Assembly: GCA_023663025.1 (NCBI GenBank)
Contig: JAMPIC010000003.1
Coordinates: 1 to 11,935, forward strand
Length of the DNA stretch: 11,935 nucleotides
Reading direction: 5' to 3'
Source of the DNA: Prevotella sp.
GTDB taxonomy: Bacteria > Bacillota > Clostridia > Oscillospirales > Ruminococcaceae
Shown here in pieces: positions 6,271-11,935 of the stretch; the stretch's first letter is position 1, and each line of letters begins with the position of its first letter. Both the position numbers and the translations under genes were made by a program. Under the pieces are notes generated by a model, which was given only the letters and a program-made list of their open reading frames with translations, was not told the DNA's origin and did no database searches.

Positions 6271-7011
6271 ATGATTTACCGCAATACGGTGGAATTTTCC
6301 GTAACGGCGGACTATGCTTTGTTCTCGGACGTTCTCACGCGGACGGGCGGAGAAAAATTTTCCTATCCCATACCCACGTACGAGGGGCTGAAAGGCATAC
6401 TTCACTCTGTCTATTGGAAACCTACCATTATTTGGTATGTGGATGCGGTGCGTATCGTCAACCCGATACGCACCCTCCGCAAAGGCGTCAGACCCATTGG
6501 TTACGGCGGAGGGAACGACCTTGCGTACTGCACATATTTATGTGATGTGAAGTATCAGGTCAGGGCGCATTTCGAGTGGAACGAAAACCGTCCCGAGCTT
6601 GCGGAGGACCGTAACGAGAACAAGCACCACAACATCGCCAAGCGTATGATCGAACGGGGCGGACGACGGGATATTTTCTGCGGCACGCGGGAGTGCCAAG
6701 GGTACGTTGAGCCTTGCGTTTTCGGCGAGGGCGAGGGTTACTACGACAACAGCGGGGAAATACCCTACGCTCTTATGCTGCATGGCTTTACCTATGCGGA
6801 CGAGGCTGTGCTGCCCGAGGACAAGGGAAAAATGACGGTGCGCTTCTGGCAGCCCGTGATGAGGAACGGCGTGATAGAATTTATTCGCCCCGAGGAGTGT
6901 ACGGTAAAGCGCTGCATACGGGAAATGGAGATAAAGCCGTTCGGCAAAATTCAGGGCAATTTTGCCGGCGCGGAGGAATTCGGAGGAGGTGATGTTATTG
7001 AGCTGGACTGA
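6271..7011 (+). CDS. cas5c: type I-C CRISPR-associated protein Cas5 (Cas5d/Cas5c), crRNA-processing nuclease
   Basis: 246-aa RAMP protein. In type I-C, which lacks Cas6, Cas5 cuts the repeat at the 3' base of its hairpin and then stays bound to the 5' tag in Cascade. The sequence has PTYEGLKGILHSVYW (35-49) and ENKHHNIAKRM (116-126). K118 and H119, with a tyrosine such as Y48, are good candidates for the Tyr-Lys-His catalytic set described for Bacillus halodurans Cas5d (inferred by position). GYGGGN (78-83) forms a glycine-rich loop. The ribosome site AAAGGAGG (6254-6261) lies 9 nt before ATG 6271. This is the first gene of the six-gene operon and the one directly behind the promoter predicted to be targeted by the small RNA. 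It overlaps cas8c by 14 bp. Confidence 0.95.
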   Translation: MIYRNTVEFSVTADYALFSDVLTRTGGEKFSYPIPTYEGLKGILHSVYWKPTIIWYVDAVRIVNPIRTLRKGVRPIGYGGGNDLAYCTYLCDVKYQVRAHFEWNENRPELAEDRNENKHHNIAKRMIERGGRRDIFCGTRECQGYVEPCVFGEGEGYYDNSGEIPYALMLHGFTYADEAVLPEDKGKMTVRFWQPVMRNGVIEFIRPEECTVKRCIREMEIKPFGKIQGNFAGAEEFGGGDVIELD

Positions 7012-8875
7012 CGAGCTTTACAGCGTTTACGAAAAAAACTGCGGGAACGCCGATAATGTCCCCTTGCTGCTGCCGATTTCGCATTCCACGGCTAACGCCC
7101 AAATCGAGATAACGCTGACCGAAAGCGGGGATTTTGTGCAAGCCGTGAGGGTCGAAAAAGCCGACGCGGAAACGGTTATTCCCGTGACGAACGATTCGGC
7201 GGCGCGTTCGTCGGGAATAGCTCCGCACCCTTTTGCGGACAAGCTGGTCTACATAGCCGGGGACTACGGAAAGTATTCCGTCGGGAAAAATTCCGACAAT
7301 ACCAAATATTTTGAGGCGTACATTGAACAGCTTAAAAACTGGGCGGTTTCCGAGCATTCTCACAAGGCGGTGAAAGCCGTTCTGACATATCTTGAAAAAA
7401 ATAGCATTGTGGGCGATTTGATTTCCTGCGGGGCGTTTGCTGCGGACGAAACGGGAAAGCTGAAAAGCGGTGAAAAAATTCAGGGTATAGCGCAGGAGGA
7501 CGCGTTTGTGCGTTTCAAAATAAACTACAGCGGCAGCGAATTTCTGCACGAAAGCCGCACTTGGAAAGACAGTACCCTTTACGACAGCTTTACCGCCTAC
7601 AATTCCTCTCGGGAACAGGATTTGCAGCTTTGCTACGCCACGGGAAAAATCCTGCCCGTCACTTATAAGCACCCGTCCAAAATACGCAACGCGGGTGATA
7701 AGGGCAAGCTTATTTCCGCAAACGACGAAAGCGGATTTGCGTACAGAGGACGTTTTCAGAACAAGGAGCAGGCTATATCGGTAAGCTATGATTTTTCGCA
7801 GAAAATGCACAACGCGCTGAAATGGCTTATCGCGAAGCAGGGCGTAAACATTGAAAATTCCCTTACGCTTGTCGTGTGGGAAAGCGCAATGCGGGATCTG
7901 CCGAAAATAATGGAAGCCGCAAACGGATTGTTTGATGACGAGATTGAGGAAATGCAGTACGCCGATACTTATCAAAAATATCAAGACCAACTGAAAAAAT
8001 CAATTTTCGGCTGTAAGGACAGGCTTGAAAAAAATTCCAAAGCAATGATAATGGGACTTGATTCCGCCACCACGGGACGGCTTTCCATAGGCATTTACTC
8101 GGAGCTTCAAAGCTCGGAATTTCTTGAGAGCGTTGAAAAATGGCACAGGGATACCGCATGGTACAGGTTTAACGGCAAAAAGAAACGTACGGAAATAAAT
8201 TCATTCGGTTTGAGAGAAATTGCCGAAAGTGCTTTCGGTACGGAGCAGAACGGTTTTGTAAAATGCAAGTCCGAATTGATTACAGACTGCGTTTGCAGGC
8301 TTGTGCCCTGCGTTTCGGAAAAGAGAAAGCTCCCGAAAGATATTGTCAGAGCACTGGTGAACAGGGCTTCCGCACCGCTTAAATATGAAAATTATTTTAA
8401 CTGGCTTAAAGTGCTGGACTGCGCCTGCGGAATGTTAAGAAAATCAAAAATTGAAAATAAGGAGGAGTGCAAAATGGCACTTGACGAAAACTGCACCGAA
8501 AGAAGCTATTTGTACGGCAGACTGCTTGCCGTTGCCGACGCGGCGGAGGCAAGAACATATGAAAAGGGCGAGAACCGTACCACAAACGCAAAAAGGTATT
8601 TTGAGGCGTTTTCAAACCGCCCCTGCACAACTTGGGCGATTATCCGCAACCGGCTCAGTCCCTATCTTGAAAAGCTGGACAAAATGAACAAATCGAACCA
8701 TAAGGATAATTATTATGCAAGCCTTATAAACACGATAACAGATATGTTTGAACGTGATGATTTTGCGGACGACAGAAAGCTTGACCCGATATATCTTCAC
8801 GGCTACAGCTGTCAGCTGATGAAGCTGTACGGCGGCAAAGACGGTACAAACGATACAAATAACGAGGAGGAATAA
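6998..8875 (+). CDS. cas8c: type I-C CRISPR-associated protein Cas8c (Csd1), Cascade large subunit
   Basis: 625-aa large subunit of type I-C Cascade, expected to recognise the PAM and help open target DNA. It matches the Csd1 family through SGIAPHPFADKLVYIAGDYG (72-91), the block LCYATGKILPVTYKHPSKIR (211-230) followed by ISANDESGFAYRGRF (239-253), and HNALKWL (271-277). The start chosen is TTG 6998 (MSWTDELY): AGGAGG at 6984-6989 gives 8-nt spacing, whereas ATG 6992 would leave only 2 nt. ATG 6992 would add just two residues. It overlaps the cas5 stop by 14 bp, implying coupled translation. Its C-terminal part appears to be also made separately as Cas11c from an internal start. Confidence 0.94.
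   Translation: MSWTDELYSVYEKNCGNADNVPLLLPISHSTANAQIEITLTESGDFVQAVRVEKADAETVIPVTNDSAARSSGIAPHPFADKLVYIAGDYGKYSVGKNSDNTKYFEAYIEQLKNWAVSEHSHKAVKAVLTYLEKNSIVGDLISCGAFAADETGKLKSGEKIQGIAQEDAFVRFKINYSGSEFLHESRTWKDSTLYDSFTAYNSSREQDLQLCYATGKILPVTYKHPSKIRNAGDKGKLISANDESGFAYRGRFQNKEQAISVSYDFSQKMHNALKWLIAKQGVNIENSLTLVVWESAMRDLPKIMEAANGLFDDEIEEMQYADTYQKYQDQLKKSIFGCKDRLEKNSKAMIMGLDSATTGRLSIGIYSELQSSEFLESVEKWHRDTAWYRFNGKKKRTEINSFGLREIAESAFGTEQNGFVKCKSELITDCVCRLVPCVSEKRKLPKDIVRALVNRASAPLKYENYFNWLKVLDCACGMLRKSKIENKEECKMALDENCTERSYLYGRLLAVADAAEARTYEKGENRTTNAKRYFEAFSNRPCTTWAIIRNRLSPYLEKLDKMNKSNHKDNYYASLINTITDMFERDDFADDRKLDPIYLHGYSCQLMKLYGGKDGTNDTNNEEE
8474..8875 (+). CDS. cas11c: Cas11c small subunit from an internal start within cas8c
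   Basis: A strong ribosome site AAGGAGG (8459-8465) lies 8 nt upstream of ATG 8474, which is in frame with cas8c (Cas8c residue 493, in CKMALDENC). It would make a separate 133-aa protein with the Cas8c C-terminus. Independent translation of the small subunit from within cas8c is established for type I-C and other type I systems, where Cas11 copies line the Cascade belly and stabilise the R-loop. The size and position near the 3' end fit. The product is rich in predicted helix, charged, and has no membrane segment. Production here is inferred from the ribosome site and family knowledge. Confidence 0.85.
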   Translation: MALDENCTERSYLYGRLLAVADAAEARTYEKGENRTTNAKRYFEAFSNRPCTTWAIIRNRLSPYLEKLDKMNKSNHKDNYYASLINTITDMFERDDFADDRKLDPIYLHGYSCQLMKLYGGKDGTNDTNNEEE

Positions 8876-8879
8876 AATT

Positions 8880-9740
8880 ATGAGTACGCTTTCAAACAAG
8901 ATTGATTTTGCGGTAATTTTCACCGTTTCAAACGCAAACCCCAACGGCGACCCGCTCAACGGCAACAGACCCAGAGAGGACTACGACGGGTACGGAGAGA
9001 TTTCCGACGTGTGCATAAAAAGAAAAATACGCAACAGGCTTCAGGATATGGGAGAGAATATTTTTGTGCAGTCCGACGACCGCTGCAACGACGGCTTTGA
9101 CAGTTTAAGAAGCAGGGCGGACGGCTGCGACGAGGTAAGCCAATATTCCAAAGGCAAAAAGACCGACCGCGAGGCTTACGCAAAAGCCGCCTGCGAACAT
9201 TGGATGGACGTGAGAAGCTTCGGACAGGTATTCGCGTTCAAAGGCTCGGAAGTCTCGGTAGGCGTGAGAGGACCGGTTTCCGTGGGTATCGCGAAGAGCG
9301 TTTCTCCCGTTGACGTTGTAAGTATGCAGATTACAAAAAGCGTAAACAGCGAGGGCGGCAAAGAGGGAAAAAGCTCCGACACAATGGGCTTGAAGCATAT
9401 GGTGGAATTCGGCGTGTACAAGGCGTGCGGTTCGATAAACTGCCAGCTTGCGGAGAAAACCGGCTTTACCGACGAGGACGCGGAAAAGATAAAGCAGGCT
9501 CTTGTCACCCTTTTTGAGAACGATACTTCCGCCGCGAGACCCGACGGAAGTATGGAGGTATGCAGGGTTTACTGGTGGAAGCATAACGGAAAGACCCCGA
9601 AATACTCTTCGGCAAAGGTGCACCGCAGTTTGAAAATTGCCGAAAAGAAAGACGTAAAAAAGCCTATGTCAATCAATGATTACGATATTACTCTTGACAG
9701 CTTGGAGGGTCTCACGCCCGAGATAATCGATCTGATATGA
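8880..9740 (+). CDS. cas7c: type I-C CRISPR-associated protein Cas7 (Csd2), Cascade backbone
   Basis: 286-aa RAMP protein that polymerises along the crRNA spacer and forms the Cascade backbone. Its thumbs flip out every sixth guide base, which matters for the position-6 mismatch of the proposed regulatory RNA. The family signature SNANPNGDPLNGNRPR lies at about residues 17-32, and the length is typical of Csd2. The segment DTMGLKHMVEFGVYKACGS (about 167-185) is also typical of the family. GAGGAGG (8864-8870) lies 9 nt before ATG 8880, and the gene starts 4 nt after the cas8c stop. Its stop overlaps the cas4 start as ATGA. Confidence 0.95.
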   Translation: MSTLSNKIDFAVIFTVSNANPNGDPLNGNRPREDYDGYGEISDVCIKRKIRNRLQDMGENIFVQSDDRCNDGFDSLRSRADGCDEVSQYSKGKKTDREAYAKAACEHWMDVRSFGQVFAFKGSEVSVGVRGPVSVGIAKSVSPVDVVSMQITKSVNSEGGKEGKSSDTMGLKHMVEFGVYKACGSINCQLAEKTGFTDEDAEKIKQALVTLFENDTSAARPDGSMEVCRVYWWKHNGKTPKYSSAKVHRSLKIAEKKDVKKPMSINDYDITLDSLEGLTPEIIDLI

Positions 9741-10417
9741 GCGGGTATGACGAGGAAGATTATCTGATGCTGTCGGGTATACAGCACTTCGTTTTCTGCC
9801 GCAGACAATGGGCGCTTATACATATCGAACAGCATTGGGAGGAAAATTACCGCACCGCCGACGGCGCAGTTATGCACAAAAATGTCCATAACAGCGCGTT
9901 TAACGAGACGCGGAAAGACAAGCTGACCGTGAGGGCAATGAAAGTGTCCTCGCGGGAGCTTGGTCTCAGCGGCGAGTGCGACGTGGTGGAGTTTACCCGA
10001 TGCGATGACGGTATAAGCCTTTTCGGCAGGAATGGCAAATATTCGGTAATGCCCATAGAGTACAAACGGGGCGAGCCTAAGGAGGACGGCTGCGACGCGG
10101 TGCAGCTTTGCGCACAGGCGATCTGCCTTGAGGAAATGCTCTGCTGCGAAATAAAAGAGGGCTGTATTTTTTACGGCGAAACCAAAAGGAGAACAAAGAT
10201 TATATTCGACGAGGCTTTAAGGCAGCGGGTCAGGGCGATAGCGGAGGAAATGCACAACTATTACGTCAGACAATACACCCCTAAAGTCAAGCGGACGAAA
10301 GCCTGCAACGCCTGTTCGCTGAAAAATCTTTGCCTGCCCGTCATTATGAAGAACAAAAGCGCGAAAAATTATCTGAAAACAAGGCTTTCGGAGGAAAACG
10401 GGGAGGAGGGCAAATGA
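9737..10417 (+). CDS. cas4: CRISPR-associated exonuclease Cas4
   Basis: 226-aa RecB-family iron-sulfur nuclease of spacer acquisition. With Cas1-Cas2 it trims prespacers and selects those next to a correct PAM. PD-(D/E)XK residues visible are D82 in GECDVVEF, E108 and K110 in PIEYKRG, and Q123 in AVQLCAQ. Four cysteines fit the Fe-S cluster: C21 in VFCRRQW and C190, C193 and C199 in KACNACSLKNLC. The start shares ATGA with the cas7 stop and has no good ribosome site of its own, so translation probably depends on reinitiation after cas7. The same 4-nt overlap joins it to cas1. Confidence 0.95.
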   Translation: MSGYDEEDYLMLSGIQHFVFCRRQWALIHIEQHWEENYRTADGAVMHKNVHNSAFNETRKDKLTVRAMKVSSRELGLSGECDVVEFTRCDDGISLFGRNGKYSVMPIEYKRGEPKEDGCDAVQLCAQAICLEEMLCCEIKEGCIFYGETKRRTKIIFDEALRQRVRAIAEEMHNYYVRQYTPKVKRTKACNACSLKNLCLPVIMKNKSAKNYLKTRLSEENGEEGK

Positions 10418-11445
10418 AAAAGCTTCTTAACACGCTTTACATAACATCTCCCGACAGGTATCTGTCGCTTGACGGGGAAAACGTCGTTATCAATTCAGAC
10501 GGCGAAATTGTCGGCAGAGTACCGCTCCACAATCTTGAAAGCATTGTGACTTTCGGATACACGGGGGCAAGTCCCGCGCTTATGGGGAAATGCGGCGAAA
10601 TGGGCATTGATCTGTGCTTTATGAGCTCAAGCGGACGATTCCTTTGCCGTGTTCAAGGCGAGGTCAGCGGGAACGTACTGCTGAGGAGACAGCAGTACAG
10701 AATAGCTGACGATAAGGAGAAATCTCTTGCGATCGCGAAAAATATTATCGCGGGGAAGATTTACAACAGCAAATGGGTAATCGAGCGGACTTTGCGGGAA
10801 CACTCGATGCGGATTGATACGGAAAAATTCAAAGAGAAATCCGTATTTTTGTCAAACGCGGTAAAACAATGTGCCGACTGCAATTCCCACGACGAGCTCA
10901 GGGGCATTGAGGGGGAAGCGGCTTCGGTGTACTTTTCCGTTTTCGACGATATGATACTTCAGCAGAAAGAGGACTTTGTTTTCGATACAAGAAACAGACG
11001 TCCCCCGACTGATAATGTAAACGCTATGCTTTCATTTGCATATACTCTCGCAACGGGTATGTGCGCCTCCGCGCTTGAAACTGTGGGACTTGACCCGTTT
11101 GTGGGATTTATGCACACCGACAGACCGGGAAGAAAGTCCCTCGCCCTTGATATTGTTGAGGAATTCCGGGCGGTGATGTGCGACAGGTTCGTGCTTATGC
11201 TGATAAACAAGAAAATGGTGTCCGCAAAGGACTTTGAAAAGCGTGAGAACGGTTCGGTGGTTATGACGGACGACGCGCGGAGGAATTTCATTTCGGCGTG
11301 GCAGAGCAGAAAAAGTCAGGTAATTACACACCCGTTTCTGGAGGAAAAGGTGGAGTGGGGTATGCTGCCGTATGCGCAGGCGCTGCTTATGAGCAGGTTC
11401 ATAAGGGGCGATTTGGACGATTACCCTGTATTTTTATGGAAGTGA
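10414..11445 (+). CDS. cas1: CRISPR-associated endonuclease Cas1, type I-C
   Basis: 343-aa integrase subunit that joins new spacers to the leader-proximal repeat in complex with Cas2. Metal-site residues are visible: E166 in GIEGEAA (164-170), H234 in GFMHTDRPG (231-239) and D246/E249 in LALDIVEEFR (243-252). The protein is full length. ATG 10414 overlaps the cas4 stop (ATGA), and GGAGG (10402-10406) is 7 nt upstream. Longer in-frame starts inside cas4 are unlikely, because MKKLLNTLYI is the normal I-C Cas1 N-terminus. Confidence 0.97.
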   Translation: MKKLLNTLYITSPDRYLSLDGENVVINSDGEIVGRVPLHNLESIVTFGYTGASPALMGKCGEMGIDLCFMSSSGRFLCRVQGEVSGNVLLRRQQYRIADDKEKSLAIAKNIIAGKIYNSKWVIERTLREHSMRIDTEKFKEKSVFLSNAVKQCADCNSHDELRGIEGEAASVYFSVFDDMILQQKEDFVFDTRNRRPPTDNVNAMLSFAYTLATGMCASALETVGLDPFVGFMHTDRPGRKSLALDIVEEFRAVMCDRFVLMLINKKMVSAKDFEKRENGSVVMTDDARRNFISAWQSRKSQVITHPFLEEKVEWGMLPYAQALLMSRFIRGDLDDYPVFLWK

Positions 11446-11449
11446 TAAA

Positions 11450-11740
11450 ATGCTTGTGCTGATAACATACGACGTAAACACGCAGACAAAAGAGGGCAGA
11501 ACGCGCTTGAGAAAGGTAGCAAAGCAGTGCGTAAACTACGGCGTGCGGGTGCAGAATTCCGTTTTTGAATGTGTAATGGACGCAGCCAAATGCCGTGAGG
11601 TAAAGGCGATACTGGAAAGTCTGATCGACAAAAATAAGGACAGTCTTAGGTTTTACTATTTGGGGGACAAGTACAAAACCAAAGTAGAGCACATCGGCGC
11701 AAAGGATACGATAAACGTGGAAGAGCCTTTGATTTTTTAG
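11450..11740 (+). CDS. cas2: CRISPR-associated endoribonuclease Cas2
   Basis: 96-aa ferredoxin-fold protein forming the dimer core of the Cas1-Cas2 integrase. The beta-1 motif MLVLITYDVN carries the conserved aspartate D8. VQNSVFECVMD (34-44) is the next conserved block, and the basic YKTKVEHIG lies near the end. The length is typical. It starts 4 nt after the cas1 stop with only a weak GGAAG (11438-11442), so it is probably translationally coupled to cas1. It is the last gene of the operon. Confidence 0.96.
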   Translation: MLVLITYDVNTQTKEGRTRLRKVAKQCVNYGVRVQNSVFECVMDAAKCREVKAILESLIDKNKDSLRFYYLGDKYKTKVEHIGAKDTINVEEPLIF

Positions 11741-11802
11741 TGCGGATGCCAAGCGCACATAATTTTGCCGGCAGATCCGCACCGAAATTCGGTTAGTTTT
11801 TT
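11741..11802 (+). terminator. probable cas operon terminator
   Basis: Immediately after the cas2 stop, TGCGGAT (11741-11747) pairs with ATCCGCA (11775-11781), with an extra GCC/GGC (11748-11750 with 11770-11772). A small ACCGA/TCGGT hairpin (11781-11793) follows and is trailed by TAG and six T (11797-11802). The two hairpins share base 11781, so they may alternate. Confidence 0.6.
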
Positions 11803-11902
11803 AAATTTCTTTCTGATTGCCAGGGACAAAATAAAAAAGAAATTTGTTGCAAAGTTACAATGTTTACTTTTGAGTAAGGGGTATATGTTGTGTAATTTTG
11901 CT
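11803..11902 (+). promoter_or_regulatory. CRISPR leader
   Basis: About 100 bp of AT-rich non-coding DNA between the operon terminator and the first repeat, the expected place for the array promoter and spacer-integration signals. It contains a 10-bp perfect inverted repeat, AAATTTCTTT (11803-11812) and AAAGAAATTT (11836-11845). Candidate promoter boxes are weak (TTTTGA 11868-11873, 17 bp, TGTAAT 11891-11896), so no promoter is called. Confidence 0.75.
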
Positions 11903-11935
11903 GTCACCCTCCATGCGGAGGGTGTGGATTGAAAT
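11903..11935 (+). CRISPR. first repeat of a type I-C CRISPR array, cut by the window edge
   Basis: A 33-nt repeat starting GTCACCC and ending GTGTGGATTGAAAT, the hallmark I-C 3' end. A 7-bp stem ACCCTCC/GGAGGGT (11906-11912 with 11917-11923) surrounds an ATGC loop. Cas5 cleavage at the stem base would leave the 11-nt tag TGGATTGAAAT. The array is on the same strand as the cas genes, right behind the leader. Only one copy is visible, so it is called from sequence type and position. Confidence 0.9.

Noticed and set aside
6962..6997. TTG 6962 or ATG 6992 as the cas8c start
   Set aside because: 6962 has no ribosome site, and 6992 is only 2 nt from AGGAGG. TTG 6998 has 8-nt spacing.
6995..7990. 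331-codon open frame on the minus strand inside cas8c
   Set aside because: It lies wholly antisense to a well-supported cas gene, shows no recognisable family, and has no promoter or ribosome site. Similar antisense frames occur inside asnB and cas7.

Overview
The window looks like a chromosomal segment from a Clostridia-type member of the Bacillota, perhaps Oscillospiraceae or Ruminococcus-like. The reasons are strong AGGAGG ribosome sites, near-consensus TTGACA/TATAAT promoters, hairpin-plus-T-run terminators, balanced base composition with AT-rich intergenic DNA, and clostridial-looking protein sequences. The genus cannot be fixed from sequence reading alone.

Layout: 1-262 is non-coding and holds a run of eight back-to-back perfect inverted repeats. 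A PLP-dependent cysteine-synthase-family gene follows (263-1279) and then a complete glutamine-hydrolysing asparagine synthetase (1506-3332) with its own promoter and terminator. Neither is evidently linked to the rest. From about 3467 to the end lies a complete type I-C CRISPR-Cas locus: cas3, then a tightly packed cas5-cas8c(-cas11c)-cas7-cas4-cas1-cas2 operon, a leader, and the first 33-nt repeat of an array that runs off the right edge.

The most interesting part is the 280-bp gap between cas3 and cas5. On the minus strand it holds what looks like a tiny complete crRNA-type gene. A TATAAT -10 box lies 7 nt before a shortened, degenerate CRISPR repeat (6072-6047) that keeps the I-C repeat ends. 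A spacer-like guide starts at 6046, followed by a strong intrinsic terminator whose T-run (5995-5989) lies antisense to the cas3 stop codon. The first 17 nt of the guide match 16 of 17 positions at the -10 box and start site of the cas5 promoter (TTGACA-17-TATAAT, 6138-6166). The match begins exactly at the first spacer nucleotide, sits beside a TTC PAM (the type I-C motif), and its one mismatch is at position 6, a base that type I Cascade flips out and does not read. Pairing stops after position 17. This is the expected design of a Cas-regulating RNA (CreR-like): Cascade loaded with this RNA would sit on the cas5 promoter and repress its own operon without full-length pairing or cleavage. cas3 has a separate promoter without this match.

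How the genes work together: Cas5 (the I-C crRNA nuclease), Cas8c, Cas7 and Cas11c form Cascade. Cas3 is the recruited nuclease-helicase. Cas1, Cas2 and Cas4 insert new spacers at the leader end of the array. The proposed minus-strand RNA would tie the level of the whole Cascade and adaptation operon to the amount of free Cascade. The cas5 transcript also has a 98-nt leader with a 10-bp long-range helix next to the ribosome site, a possible second control layer.
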